The notes: generated from the sequence alone by a model not told the origin. Counted from the stretch's first letter, positions 34,612-46,200 are shown. The stretch is 64,000 nucleotides of DNA from Hyphodiscus hymeniophilus (GCA_016508695.1 VNKQ01000014.1:744001-808000), one strand, 5' to 3'. Translations and numbers: made by a program.

Positions 34612-36179
34612 ATGCATCTCCAACACAATGCGCTAGCATTGGCAGCCCTCCTCGTGCCAGCGCTCGCCGTACAAGTCCCCCTTCGCTTGACTCCACAATC
34701 GCACTCGCAAGACTACAAATTCGACGCTCTCCTCCATCTACCTGGAATAAGTCCGTATTTTGATGCAATCGGTTCTGGACTCGATCACACTGCGCCCCGT
34801 CACTGCGAAGTGACCGCTGCTTCGTACTTGATCAGGCATGCGGCGATTTATGCAAATGATGACGACTATGAGAACTATATAGAGCCTTTCATCAACAAGC
34901 TCGATTCAACGTACTCCTCAGATCCTCCATACTACCTCTTCTCGGGGAAGCGGAGAAAGGGCTGGAAAGGATCGCTGGCATTCTTCTCGAAATGGAAGAA
35001 CCCAATTGACGACCCCGAGAACCAGATGGAGAAGATCACACCGCAGGGAATCATAGACTCGAGGAAGGTGGGAAAGCATCTCTTGAGTCGATACCCAAAC
35101 CTCGTACCGACCACCAAACGCATCTACGCAGATAAGAAATCTCGAACGAAAGATACGGCAAAAGCCTTCGTCCAATCCTTCCCTCAAGATGTCGAAGTCG
35201 TCGAGATCAATCTCAACCGCTCCTCATTTCATGCGCAGGATCCCCATAAAGCTTGTAAAGCATTCTCGAAGGAGCCGGGTCAGGAGGAGCAGGGACGTTT
35301 TATGAGCTTTTATACGCAGCCGATCATCCAAAGACTGCAGCCGCAATCGCCTGTCCAACTGACACAGACGGATATCATGGGTATGCAGCAACTGTGCGGG
35401 TATGAATCGGCTATTAATGGGAAGAAAAGTGATATTTGTGACGTGTTCACGGACGATGGTATGTTGAAAGCGGAGGAGGAAACTTTCCTAACGGATGGTC
35501 TTGGGAGCAGTGTCTCTGAAGATGTCCTCAGATCAAATCCTTCCCCGCAAAGCAAATACTGACTCCTGATCACCCAGAATGGATGGCATATGAGTACAGC
35601 TGGGATCTCAAATACTCGTACATGGTTGGCCATGGAAATCCGCTGAGTCCGTATCTGGGCTTCCCATGGTTGAACACGACTGCGCAGCTGATGAGCAAGT
35701 TCCACGCGCCCTCGCATAGTCAAGGAGAGGGCGAAATACCAGATGATGATGGCCAGCGCTTCTTCCTCGCTTTCACGCACAGAGAGGTCCCGCCATTCAT
35801 CGCTACCGCTCTTGGGCTCTTCAACTCGAGCAACGCGCATGCGGAGGAGTTCCCGACGGATAGGATCAATTGGAGCAGATCCTGGAGAATGGCAGAGCTG
35901 ATCCCGTTTCTGGGACATGTGGGGATCGAGAAGCTGACTTGTCATGCGGCGTCTACGGATCCAGAGGACGGCCATGAATATATTAGGATCATCGCCAACA
36001 GTGCGCCGAGACCAATTCCAAGCTGTCAAGACGGGCCGGGCGCGAGCTGTAGTTTTCATAAATTTGAAGAGATCGTGGGACGGGGCATGGAGGAATATGG
36101 GGACTTTGATGGCATTTGTAAGAACAATGATGATGATGATGATGATGATGATGGGAAGGAGAAGAAGGCAGATTTGTAG
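34612..36179 (+). CDS. Secreted histidine acid phosphatase (MINPP/phytase-like)
   Basis: Two exons (34612-35458, 35578-36179) give 482 residues. A signal peptide is clear (MHLQHNALALAALLVPALA). The catalytic phosphohistidine region reads ASYLIRHAAIYANDDDYENY, where many relatives have RHGxRxP; the Arg-His pair is kept but Gly is Ala and the second Arg and Pro are missing. The proton-donor region is FLAFTHREVPPFIATALG, matching the HD/HE motif as His-Arg-Glu. Splicing joins FTDD to EWMAYEYSWDLKYSYMVG. N-glycosylation sequons such as NSS and NTT fit secretion. The C-terminus carries a run of eight Asp from a GAT microsatellite, then GKEKKADL. Substrate could be phytate or other phosphate esters; function is family-level inference. 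Confidence 0.88.
36126..36153 (+). repeat. GAT trinucleotide repeat inside the phosphatase gene
   Basis: A GAT run near the 3' end of the coding sequence encodes consecutive Asp residues in the C-terminal tail. Length variation between strains would keep the frame. Confidence 0.85.
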
Positions 36180-37907
36180 ATGGTAGTGATTATAGATTCA
36201 GACTGGCCTATAAATATTGTAATAATAGCGCGCTCGAGGGACTCCGGATCGTTCCCAAGCCGATCGTCACGATCCTCATGATGTAGAGCTCGTCTCCAAC
36301 TGGGTAATACATCCACTTTGCACGGAGTATGCCTTCTGCCACTGGGCAAGCACTACTATATTGAATCGCGAGAGCCGTCCATCCTAAACCTCGTTTCTTC
36401 CAGTCTACCATCACCACCCTCCACATCTCGTTACCAGTCGTAGATATCATGATGCCAGCATACTACTCAGTTCGTATCCAAGCGCTATCCCCCCACGCTT
36501 GTGGCAGTAGTCGTGCTTGGCTCGGCTCTGAGTTCGGCGATGCTCATCTGCGGGATCGCTTACGCAGAGGAAACGTATATGGCTCGCAAATCGCTGTGCA
36601 AGTGTAGTGCATGTGGGTAGTCAACCTCGGAACTCGGGCGCTTCGGGAGGGAAGTGTTGTTGGTAAATGAGTGATGTGGGAAAACGTCTCGTGCATGAAA
36701 GACGCGAGGGGGAACCACCGACCGATTGCTCGCTTCGGCATCAGATCTCCCTTCAACAACCATGCCTCGCATGCCCATCGTCCCCGTCCAGCATTCGCTG
36801 TTGCGAGCATGGCGGCGTCCGCTTGCTTGACTGGTCGTGCGATCTGTTGATGTTGATTTTGGCCTTTTGGGCGCTTCGCCCTCTCGAGTGAGCGAGGGAA
36901 GAGGGAAGAGGGAAGAAGAATGGCCGCGCCGAGTCACGCTGTTGCGGGATGTCTGTGCTCGTTACATACCGTATCTCGACTTACTTTTTTATCGAGCATT
37001 CGTTCTTGTTGGTTGCTAACGAGCGAAGGAATGGAATTCTTCGCAGTATCCGGTGTCACTTGTGGTGAATCTGAAGCCAGATGAGGACGAGCAACGTCCT
37101 CAGCGGCTTGGGAGGACCCTTAACATTTGATCGACAACATGATCAATGAGATATTCAGCTGTCAGTTACACGGTCTGGATTTTCAATGCTTGAGCTGGAC
37201 TCGCGACTAGTGTCGGAATGCGTCGGCGGCTTCTGCGATGCTGGACAGACAGCTCACTTGTTGCGAGAAACAGGTGTTGATCTGCGCAGCAGATATTGCA
37301 GCGTGTTTTGCCGAGGGAGCCTCCCCTCCCCCGTCAGGAAACGCCTTTTTGACTTCAATCATTTCGAAATGGGCACTGTTGCTTTATACTGTGAGTACAG
37401 AATGATGTAGAAGTCTACAAGTCGTTGTGATATTAGTGATATCTATTCAAGTGAGCTTTAATGCTACTTTGGAAACCCGTTCTGAGAGTTTCATAACTGC
37501 CTGCATTCTTCCCGAACTTTATGCGCTGGAAGTTCTGATGTCCCATGACAAAAGAAGATCCTTTCAATAATTTATCACATGTTGCTGATGACACACCACT
37601 CTCACAATAGCTACGCAGACTAGGCCTTACCATTGATAATCCAATCGGCGCTCATCATGATGGACGTAGAACGTGGAAACGTGGAGACGCCTCTCGTTTA
37701 GTCCCCATATCCCACTATTTCTCTCCAGGGCCAACGTTTAGGCCTGAGAAGCAAGTGATGATGTGACACGATATTTGTTGCATGACTGTTAGGCCCAGGA
37801 GGAGGCCGACATCACCTGGGTATTCTTCTACTATATATTCCTCCACCACTACTCTTTCAGTTACGAACTCGCTACCAATAATCATCCAAACCAAAACCAC
37901 ATTCAGG
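36180..37907. other. 1.7-kb spacer, no gene recognised
   Basis: Contains the phosphatase 3' flank and the sugar porter promoter. Overlapping frames on both strands at 36544-36937 show no protein family. No RNA gene or repeat identified. Confidence 0.45.
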
Positions 37908-39773
37908 ATGTGGCACACTGGAAACATCTATATCATCACAGCCATCTCCGTGATTGGAGGTGGACTGTTCGGTTTCGATATCTCGTCTATGAGTGCTATC
38001 ATTAGCACCAAACCATATCTTTGTTACTTTAATCAAGGTCCAGATGGACCAGGCTTCAACGATTCACTCAACTGCTCTGGGCCGAAGGCTAATACCCAAG
38101 GTGGCATCACAGCGTCCATGGCTGGGGGATCATGGATCGGCTCCTTACTTTCTGGCTACATTTCAGATAAATTTGGGCGGAAGAGGGCAATCATGATTGG
38201 GTCTGTCTTCTGGTATGCCAGACTTCCTCCATTCACCTCCACTGGCTAAGGTACAATAGGGTTATCGGCTCCATCATCGTTTGCGCGTCGCAAAACATCG
38301 GAATGCTAATTGTCGGTCGCATAATCAACGGCCTCGCAGTCGGTGTAATTCTCCTTGCTCAGAGTGCCTGCAGCAGGACATACTAATACAATATAGATCT
38401 GTTCTGCACAGGTGCCAGTATACATCTCTGAACTCGCACCACCCAGCAAACGTGGTCGCCTCGTTGGGACCCAGCAATGGGCCATCACGTGGGGCATCAT
38501 GATAATGTTCTACATCTCGTATGGATGTAGTTACATAAAAGGAACGGCTGCATTTCGTATTCCTTGGGGTGTCCAGATGACTCCTGCAATCCTACTCTTT
38601 ATCGGTCTGATGTTCCTTCCAGAGTCTCCTCGTTGGCTTGCAAAGAACGGTCGCTGGGACGAAGCCATTGCTGTCCTAACCCTGGTACATGGACACGGTA
38701 ATGAGAAGAGTCCATTTGTGACCCAGGAGATAAAGGATATCAGGGACGAAGTTGAGTTTGACAAGGAGAACGCGGACGTCACTTGGAAGGAGCTGCTCAA
38801 GCCAACAATGCTCAATCGTCTTCATATCGGAATCTTCACCCAAGTAAGTTGCACTGCCAACTCCGTTTTTAGATATCTACTAACATGGAGTAGATCTGGA
38901 GTCAGTTGACTGGCATGAACGTCATGATGTACTATATCACCTATGTGTTCGCCATGGCGGGTCTAAAAGGCAACAACGTCTTGCTCTCGTCCTCGATCCA
39001 ATATGTCATTAACGTAGTCATGACTATACCGGCACTTATCTGGCTCGACAAATGGGGCCGACGCCCTACACTTCTCGTGGGTGCAGCGTTAATGATGGTC
39101 TGGTTGTTCATAGACGGAGGTCCGTCTACCCACCTTCCTATACTGTGATATTTAGCTGACAAGCCAAGGAATCATGGCAACATACGGCCACGCAGCACCA
39201 CCAGGCGGACTGAACGGGATCGGAGCCGAGTCCTGGGTCGTCAGCGGCAAACCCTCCAAAGTCATCATCGCCTGCTCTTACTTATTCGTCGCATCATTCG
39301 CCCCTACTTGGGGGCCCGTCTCTTGGGTATATCCACCCGAGCTGTTCCCCCTCCGCGTGCGAGGCAAGGCAGTCGCGTTGGTCACATCCGCCAACTGGGC
39401 CTTCAACTTCGCCTTGGGCTACTTCGTGCCCCCGGCGTTCGAGAACATCCAGTGGAGAACGTACATCGTATTCGGAGTCTTCTGTGCCACCATGTTCCTC
39501 CATGTCTTCTTCATGTTCCCCGAGACGGCGGGCAAAACACTGGAGGAGATCGAAACCATGTTCACGGATCAGAAGGGGAGGAAGTATCTCGGAACGCCGC
39601 CGTGGAGAACGGCTGTTGTGAAGCGGACTCTGGATCATGAAGAACCAATGCATGAGAAGCTCTCGCTTGAGGTGGCTCACATTGACTCGCCCGAAATGAT
39701 GGCTTCAAATCCTTCGTCAGATGGTGGCCATCGCGAGAGTGTCATTGGGAAGGAGCATTTCGAGACCGTGTAG
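37908..39773 (+). CDS. MFS sugar porter (hexose-transporter type)
   Basis: A plasma-membrane sugar/H+ symporter or facilitator of 555 residues. Five exons: 37908-38212, 38260-38344, 38397-38843, 38894-39119, 39169-39773. I placed the start at 37908 because MWHTGNIYIITAISVIGGG is the usual beginning in fungal homologues; the frame is open 126 nt further upstream. Sugar-porter signatures are FGFDISSMSA in TM1, SDKFGRKRAIMIG, QVPVYISELAPPSKRG, FLPESPRWLAKNGRW, DKWGRRPTLLVG and FMFPETAGKTLEEIETMF. The TM7 region reads IWSQLTGMNVMMYYITYVF, matching the QxxGxNxxxYY motif. The C-terminus is a polar tail. Specific sugar not predictable. Confidence 0.95.
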
Positions 39774-40887
39774 AGTACATGGTCAATTCCGAAGATCTCT
39801 CGAGTCTGGTGGCTGTCTGATATCATGTAAATTGTACATGGAGGTTTATTAACGATTGCTCTGTTGAAAAGCGTTGCATCAAGGGTACTTATGAAAACTT
39901 TAATATAATGTTTAAATTGGCTCCAAACACATTCCTGAGCTCAAACAATTCCCGTTCAGAACTTTGCAGACCTGTTTATCTCATTCTCATTCTCATGACC
40001 AATGGCCAAGTATACGACTTACCCAAAAATGAAGCCAGAATGATCCACATCTTCCAAATGTCGCGGCTCACGACTGGGGCGGAAACGCCATCTTATACTA
40101 GAAGCGAATGTGCTTTTGCTACCTAATATTTCGATGACGTCTCATTCGGCAAAATTGCCTTTGTCCCTATTGTCTGGTATTCAAGGCAGGCAGTGAACGA
40201 AGAGGAAGAGCTTTGAGTGTCTGGGGAGGCGGAACAAGGAATTCTCGAACTTTTTGGAAAGCCTCGAGACCCCTCGCGATTGAAACATTGCAAATAGAAG
40301 GTCGACCCCTGCCCGCCCCTTTTCAGCGGGTTCAGCCTCTCCAAATGTCCCATATTCAGCTCGTCTGTTATTCTGGTGATGGTTGCTGTTGTCCGCCACG
40401 ATAACGCCTAGTCGTGAGGATGCGATCAACACTACCCCAATACCTACGGCAAGGTGAAGAACATATCAAGGATTGTACAAGGATTGTACCAAGGGACCAA
40501 GAGGCCAGCTGAGCGGAAGTGTGAGGACTCGAATGTCCCGAAGCCTTTCGAGTGGTTAAATCTTTTTGAGCATGTACTGCCAGGTATCGAGTGGACGCAT
40601 CGAGTGGACGCCGTTACTAGCTACTCGAAACAATGTCTCGAGGTCTCGGGAGGACTCCCTTGATGTCTTTCTTTGATTCCCAATCGAAACATCGAGCTCT
40701 GACAGACAAAGGTCTCTTCTTCCAGACTTTCCCCGTGTGTTCTTCACCATGTCTCGCCGACGAAAATCAACTCTTCAGTATATATATCTGCCTGCCACAG
40801 TACCGGATCCCATTTTCCCCACCAATAGGTTCCTACTCTCTGTACCCGAATCTTCTACCGCCCAGTATCGACAGTGCCGGAACCAGA
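39774..40887. other. Spacer, no gene recognised
   Basis: Holds the sugar porter 3' flank. A duplicated CAAGGATTGTAC appears at about 40467-40492, and GTATCGAGTGGACGC partly repeats at 40582-40612. No RNA gene seen. Confidence 0.45.
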
Positions 40888-41079
40888 ATGGCCAAAAGGT
40901 GTCATAGAAAGCCCAAAAGACCCATGACAATGGAGCAATGGTCAAACAACCCAAAGAATAAGGTCTGCCGTTACTGCGACGAGCCACTTCTCGACGTCGC
41001 TTGTCCTTGCAAGCCAAAGTGTAACAACTGCCAGAGACATCATCACGGGGAGTGCTGGCGCAAAAGGTCAAAGGAGTGA
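40888..41079 (+). CDS. Small basic Cys/His-rich protein, putative zinc-binding
   Basis: A 63-residue frame beginning MAKRCHRKPKRPMTMEQWSN. The C-terminal half reads NKVCRYCDEPLLDVACPCKP followed by KCNNCQRHHHGECW, giving a C-x2-C-x8-C-x-C-x3-C-x2-C-x8-C spacing with a HHH cluster, as expected for a small metal-binding fold. The N-terminus is strongly basic. A longer version opening at 40633 exists, but that part is poor in protein character. No family recognised. It could be an exon of a larger gene, or a tail-to-tail neighbour of the molybdenum-cofactor locus. Confidence 0.4.
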   Translation: MAKRCHRKPKRPMTMEQWSNNPKNKVCRYCDEPLLDVACPCKPKCNNCQRHHHGECWRKRSKE

Positions 41080-41195
41080 TCAGATACTGCTCAACTAGAT
41101 CCCGAGGATCATCAAGGCTGGATATTGAACAATGGCTGGAGGGCACAGGTAGAGAGGTCGGGGTACAAATTGATGTACCGTTCTAGTCGTTTACT

Positions 41196-42128
41196 TCATC
41201 TGTGATTGTCGTCCTTGACTCCCTCAACCCAAAGTCCACTCTTCCCACCCTCTTTCCTCACAACCCTCAGTCCCTCGATTCGCATCCCCTTATCCACAGC
41301 CTTACACATATCATACACCGTCAATGCGGCCGTGCTCGCAGCAGTCAAAGCCTCCATCTCAACGCCCGTCTTGCCATCGCACGACACCGTGGCCGTGATT
41401 TGTATTCTGCCAAACCTTGTCTCACTCTTCGCTGCCGTTAATTCGGTGCTGTTGCCGGGAGAAAGGGATGCGGGAGTATGGAACGGATAAGCATCGCCCT
41501 GTCCGGTCCCCTGCCACTGTACGCTCTGCCTCTCTCTACTCGTCCCTTCCTCAGCCCTACCTCCTTTCTCATCACCCTCCGGGCTCGAAGCGACGACGTC
41601 CAGCTCAACGCTGACATGCGTAATAGCAATTGGATGACAGAGTGGAATTAAGTCGCTCGTCTTCTTCGCAGCCATGATCCCTGCGACACGAGCGACGCCG
41701 AGCACGTCGCCTTTCTTGAGCTGGTTGGAACGGATCAGAGGTAGAGCGGTAGCGTTGGAGAAGTGGATTGAGCACATAGCAACGGCTGTCCGGCTCGTAA
41801 TGGACTTTGAGGAGATGGCTACCATATGGGCAGTGCCTGTGGTGGTCAGGTGTGTGAGGGTTGGTGTTGATGGTTGGGCTTTAGAGGGGAGGTCCGATGC
41901 CATTACTTCCGAGGCGGCCTTGCTTGTTGAATAGTGGCGGATTGCATAAATGGACCGAGGCGTTGCAGGGAGGAGATGAGTAGGAATACGACGCCACGGA
42001 GAAGTCGTTAGCTTCGATACTGGGTATATGGATGCCTTTGGCCTTCCGTGGGGATATTCATCTACCATGTCTATTAGCATATTGCACAATATACAAAACA
42101 GGCCAATGTAAGATCGTCCGAAAATCAT
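41196..42128 (-). CDS. cnxABC: MoaC module: cyclic pyranopterin monophosphate synthase
   Basis: MoaC-type enzyme acting after MoaA in molybdopterin synthesis, in mitochondria in eukaryotes. The frame shows THLTTTGTAHMVAISSKS, GIMAAKKTSDLIPLCHPI with the catalytic Lys/His region, MEALTAASTAALTVYDMCKA and DKGMRIEGLRVV. A linker of about 50 residues (SPEGDEKGG through LTAAKSE) interrupts the middle of the domain. Upstream text with WRRIPTHLL and RSIYAIRHYSTSKAAS looks like a mitochondrial leader or a linker. It can be read separately from the ATG at 42128, or joined to the MoaA module by splicing 42062-42249, in which case the coding part begins at 42061. In Aspergillus nidulans cnxABC both activities are in one gene, which supports treating this as one locus. 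Confidence 0.88.
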   Translation of the reverse strand: MIFGRSYIGLFCILCNMLIDMVDEYPHGRPKASIYPVSKLTTSPWRRIPTHLLPATPRSIYAIRHYSTSKAASEVMASDLPSKAQPSTPTLTHLTTTGTAHMVAISSKSITSRTAVAMCSIHFSNATALPLIRSNQLKKGDVLGVARVAGIMAAKKTSDLIPLCHPIAITHVSVELDVVASSPEGDEKGGRAEEGTSRERQSVQWQGTGQGDAYPFHTPASLSPGNSTELTAAKSETRFGRIQITATVSCDGKTGVEMEALTAASTAALTVYDMCKAVDKGMRIEGLRVVRKEGGKSGLWVEGVKDDNHR

Positions 42129-42241
42129 TTAGCTCGTCAAGTTTGACAAATGCACGCAAATCCTAGATACACAGGGTATTCCATATGTGCTACGCCAAAT
42201 CAATGCATGAAACCCCCTCATTAATGCAAAATATACAGAAC

Positions 42242-43555
42242 TTACCCACCTATCAATATCATGGGCCTGTTCTTCATATTTTCTAACTCCCCAATTCCAG
42301 CATGCTTTGCCTTCTTTCGAGAGACTGCCATACCGATGACGTCCAGCAGCTCTCTTTCGTGAGCGGATCCTACAGGTAATTTCGAACTGTTCAAATCTTG
42401 CCGTCTATCCATTTCTATCTGCTTCATTGCTTCCAGAGCTCCTTCATCGATCGGGTCTCCATTATTCGACTTTCGTAAAATATCTCGTAATGATACTTCT
42501 GCGTTCCCAAAAAGACAGACCTTAAGATTTCCATCACTGGTAATTCGGAGCCGATTACAAGTCCCGCAGAAGTTGTGCGTCATGCTTGTGATAAATCCCA
42601 TTCTCCCCACAAAACCTGGAACCTCGTATGTCTTGCTCGTATCGTTCTTGTGATCCTGCACTTTTCTCAACTCTGGATATTTCGCCCGAATGATATCCAG
42701 CATTTCTTGATAGCTGAGCATCTTCCCTTGACTCCATTTATTCCCATCGAATGGCATGTATTCGATAAATCTGACCTCAAGATCCTGCTCTCGCCCCAAC
42801 TCCACAAAAGGGAGAATCTCCTGCTCGTTCATGCCCCTCATAACCACACAATTGATCTTGAGTTTAATATTTGCGCCGAGCTTGTTCATTTCCAAAATCC
42901 GCTCCATGCTTTTCATAACTGCTTCAAAGCCTTTGCGCCGTGTCATGATTTGGAATTGCCATGGATCCAGCGTATCAAGACTCAGGTTCACTCCCGTCAA
43001 GCCGGCTTCCACCATGCTATCCAACTTTCGAAATAATGATATACCGTTGGTCGTCAAACAAAGCTCCTTCAGTCCTTGTGATCGTAGAGAGCCAATCTGA
43101 TGCATCAAGGGGAGAATATCCCTCCGCACCGTGGGTTCACCACCTGTAAGTCTGATCTTGGAAACGCCTTGTGAAACAAAGACTGAAGAGAGAAGGTAAA
43201 TCTCAGGTGTGGTGAGAAGTTCTCGTGGAGGTGATTGCGGAACGCCCTCTTCCGGCATACAATATAGGCATCGCAGGTTACATTTTTCAGTTAAGGATAT
43301 TCGAAGGTAATCGTGTTGGCGTTGGAAGGTGTCTGTGAGGAAAGAGGAGAATGGTTTCGCATTTTTGATGGCTTGAAGACGTTTGGGTACGATGTCCGAT
43401 GAGCGAGGACTTTCGGATATAGGGTACTGGGAAACAGGATATTCTCGTTCCGCCGGAACTGCAGAAGCAGTGTTTCGGCGTGTGCTGCGTGACAGTAAAT
43501 ATCGGCCGCCACCTCGAAGCACTGGAGCTCGACAAATCGTTCGGACCACAGCCAT
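42242..43555 (-). CDS. cnxABC: MoaA module: radical-SAM GTP 3',8-cyclase
   Basis: First step of molybdenum-cofactor synthesis, converting GTP with S-adenosylmethionine. The start at 43555 gives a mitochondrial-like leader (MAVVRTICRAPVLRGGG, LLSRSTRRNTASA); the frame is open to 43621. Seen: the radical-SAM cluster motif LTEKCNLRCLYCMPEEG, RLTGGEPTVRRD, NLSLDTLDPWQF, and the second 4Fe-4S cluster region HNFCGTCNRLRIT with KVCLFG. The unspliced frame ends MKNRPMILIGG, keeping the C-terminal Gly-Gly needed by MoaA. A donor GTGGGT overlaps the Gly codons, and using it (intron 42062-42249) gives a 723-residue MoaA-MoaC fusion without the double glycine, as known for human MOCS1 splice forms. Both outcomes are therefore possible from this sequence. 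Confidence 0.93.
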   Translation of the reverse strand: MAVVRTICRAPVLRGGGRYLLSRSTRRNTASAVPAEREYPVSQYPISESPRSSDIVPKRLQAIKNAKPFSSFLTDTFQRQHDYLRISLTEKCNLRCLYCMPEEGVPQSPPRELLTTPEIYLLSSVFVSQGVSKIRLTGGEPTVRRDILPLMHQIGSLRSQGLKELCLTTNGISLFRKLDSMVEAGLTGVNLSLDTLDPWQFQIMTRRKGFEAVMKSMERILEMNKLGANIKLKINCVVMRGMNEQEILPFVELGREQDLEVRFIEYMPFDGNKWSQGKMLSYQEMLDIIRAKYPELRKVQDHKNDTSKTYEVPGFVGRMGFITSMTHNFCGTCNRLRITSDGNLKVCLFGNAEVSLRDILRKSNNGDPIDEGALEAMKQIEMDRRQDLNSSKLPVGSAHERELLDVIGMAVSRKKAKHAGIGELENMKNRPMILIGG

Positions 43556-44461
43556 CGTCAAGGGAGGTAAAAATGTAGAACAGGGCTTCGTCTCAAGTAG
43601 GATATATTTCCATCTTACCATGAGCTCCTGGCATGCAAATCGACGAGCTCAGAAAAAGCATGACGAACTTGAGGGACTCATTTTTAGAGTGGGGGAAGTC
43701 TCCAAGCTTTGATGTGGTCATCTACACTGACTAATAAACGCTGACTGAATTGCCAAGACTCTGGGCTGTCACGTGGCTTGGCGCGCTGACAGGCATGCAC
43801 GGGTTGCTGAAGAGGGAGAGCATTCGTTTTAACCTTGATTGCTTTTGATATTCAACTCGGCGATGGTGCTACCTCATAGAAATTTTCAAGCTAGCACCGT
43901 TGAAGCACGGTACTGGACTACAGACTCTAACTGTCCATTGAAGATAGCATTATGTAGGGTAGGGTTTTCAGAGATTGATACTGCACTGTCATGTGGCATG
44001 TCGATGTCGGGCATAGGTGTTAAGTGTCGATGTCGATGGCCAATTTGAATGTCGGTAGGCAAATATTCATTGCAACCTGCCTAATTAACTTTTTTGCCTG
44101 GATATCTCGTCAGCTCAACGGATAAAGGAAGGATAGCAAGAAGAAAGACACTCTCACTGCTTGTTTGGTTGTATCGTGTAAACTATCCGAGGGAACAAAC
44201 AGAACCACCTGATCGTCATTGCTGATGGATTTCATCAGATTAATGACCTGTCTAAGATTTTCACCGTGAAGGAAATATGGAACATCCTGGACTCCAAAGA
44301 TGGTGTTTGTCAAAGCTGGAACGCAGCGCCCGGGAGCCTCTCCTACACAAGGCTGCAGAGACAGACTGATCCAGAACCGGCATAGCCTACAGAACCCTGC
44401 TTATCCGATTTCTAAGTAAACAAACAATTCTCCCTATCTACACTTTCTTCAAACCGGCGAC
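43556..44461. promoter_or_regulatory. Divergent spacer between Moco locus and Wdr8-like gene
   Basis: Both flanking genes start here and run apart, so it should hold their promoters. A CACGTG core lies at about 43769. A minus-strand frame around 44110-44313 has protein-like text but no ATG or recognised family. Confidence 0.45.
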
Positions 44462-46200
44462 ATGCGATTTTCTCGCTCTTTAAAATGTAAGAAACACGTC
44501 CAATTCTCTTGCGCATTTAAGGTTGTTCGCTGATTGATCTCAAAACAGCGTCTAGTCAATCCCTCCCCAGCCCAAATGGCGCCTACATTGCGACCATCCT
44601 CCCCTCGAAGCTCAGCGTCCGAGAAACGCGTAATCTGGAAATATCACGCGTTATATCTCTCCCTCCTGATTTAGTAGCGTCTATGCATTGGTTCCTGTGG
44701 TCCGAGTCGTCGAATCGCATTCTGATCGCTTCCACCGACCACGTTCGAGTGTTTCCTGCAGCAGATTCCAACTTCGCAGCTAACATTTCCCATCCGACCT
44801 CTGGAACAACAAGGGTAGCCTTCGTGTGTTTCGGCGCGACAGATGACGAACTCTGTGTGTTTTCTGAGTTTGGGTTGAAGCTCTCAATCTTTAACCTCTC
44901 GACCTCGACATCCGTGGATATCAGCTCACCCAAATTCTATAACCCAGGCGTCGCGGGCAGAGGGATATCGTACCGACCTGGCACTTCCAACTTAGCATTG
45001 CTGACAAGAAGTGGAGGGAAGGACGTAATTAGTATACATACGAGAGATACTTTGATGGTAAAGCGGTCATGGCATCCTGACACAATTGATGCGCAGGGAA
45101 TAAGTTGGGGCCCAGATGGTAGATGGCTTGCTGTCTGGGAATCTGCGGCGCAAGGCCACAAGCTATTGGTATACACTGCGGACGGGCACTTATATAAGAC
45201 GTGGACTGGGCCAACACCAATCTCCGAGGATGAGACGGATCTGACTTTGGGTGCTGGGATCAAATCATTCGAATGGAACGGAATAGGTTCTTATGTTGCT
45301 GTTGGGGATTACAGCAAGAGGGTCACCATTCTTTCTGTGCCGTCTTTCAGTGAAGCTACAAGTCTACATCATACCACATCGGTTCGACCAACAGACACAC
45401 TTCAGGTATGCACGCCTTCCTCGGTCTCATGGTCTGGCTGACACTGGTAGATCTGGCAAGAGCAGGTAATACCTTTACAGAATGGAGAATTCACGAGAGA
45501 TTTTATTGTTGGGACTCAATCCATATGCCCTCCAACTTCAGGCAGCTCTCCTCCGAACAACTCTGAGGCAAAGACTGGAACGAACATGATGTCCTTCGAC
45601 AGCTCATCCACTCTACTTGCCACTCGAACGGAAAGTATGCCTACAGCAATTTGGATATGGGATATTGGAACGCGGATTCTCCGGGCAGTTATGATTTTCC
45701 ATGCTCCAATCGCGAAGGCAACTTGGCATCCTAACATCGACGAGCTTCTCTTGATCAGATGCGAAGGAGAAGAAAGCAAAGGCCTGGTTCATTTATGGGA
45801 CCCTTCTTGGGAAAGTCCAAAGATCATTGATTTCGCAGCGCAGATACCTGGAGGTAAAGTGATTGGAAAGACAGTTGGGCGCTGGATGAATGCAGAATCT
45901 GGATCTCCGGTGATATTCTTCAGCGATTCCCAGGACTGTATTCTCGCCTCGATCGGTGATAATGGAGAAGAACTGCCATGGCAGGCTGCTGAAGCTAGAG
46001 GCTTTGACATCTATGGCCAGCAAGAGGAATCACCACTGAGCCTAGTATCAGCGGGAGAGAAGAGGACATATGGAAGGGTTGACATGCTAATGGAAGATCA
46101 AGACGTGACGGGGATGAATGGGGGTAGCTCAGAGGTCGACGATACTTTCCGCTTTCGAAAGTTCATTGAGCCCAGATCGTCCCCTAGGACATGGACCTGA
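44462..46200 (+). CDS. wdr8: WRAP73/Wdr8-like WD40 protein
   Basis: WD-repeat protein of the WRAP73 family, which in fission yeast and animals acts at spindle poles or centrosomes with minus-end partners. Exons 44462-44486, 44522-45405 and 45451-46200 give 552 residues; the first exon (MRFSRSLK) and its 35-nt intron are tentative because the intron is short, while the 45406-45450 intron is clear. Family-like stretches are GISWGPDGRWLAVWES, HKLLVYTADGHLYKTW, GIKSFEWNGIGSYVAVGDYS, MMSFDSSSTLLATRTESMPT followed by AIWIWDI, and ATWHPNIDELLLIRCEG. The C-terminus after the last blade is acidic and polar. The next nearest alternative would be a generic WD40 protein, but the order of these stretches follows WRAP73 closely. 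Confidence 0.85.

Noticed and set aside
44110..44313. Minus-strand frame with text such as VPYFLHGENLRQVINLMKSI
   Set aside because: It opens without an ATG, is about 65 codons long and cannot be connected to neighbours. It may be an exon remnant, but evidence is too thin to call.
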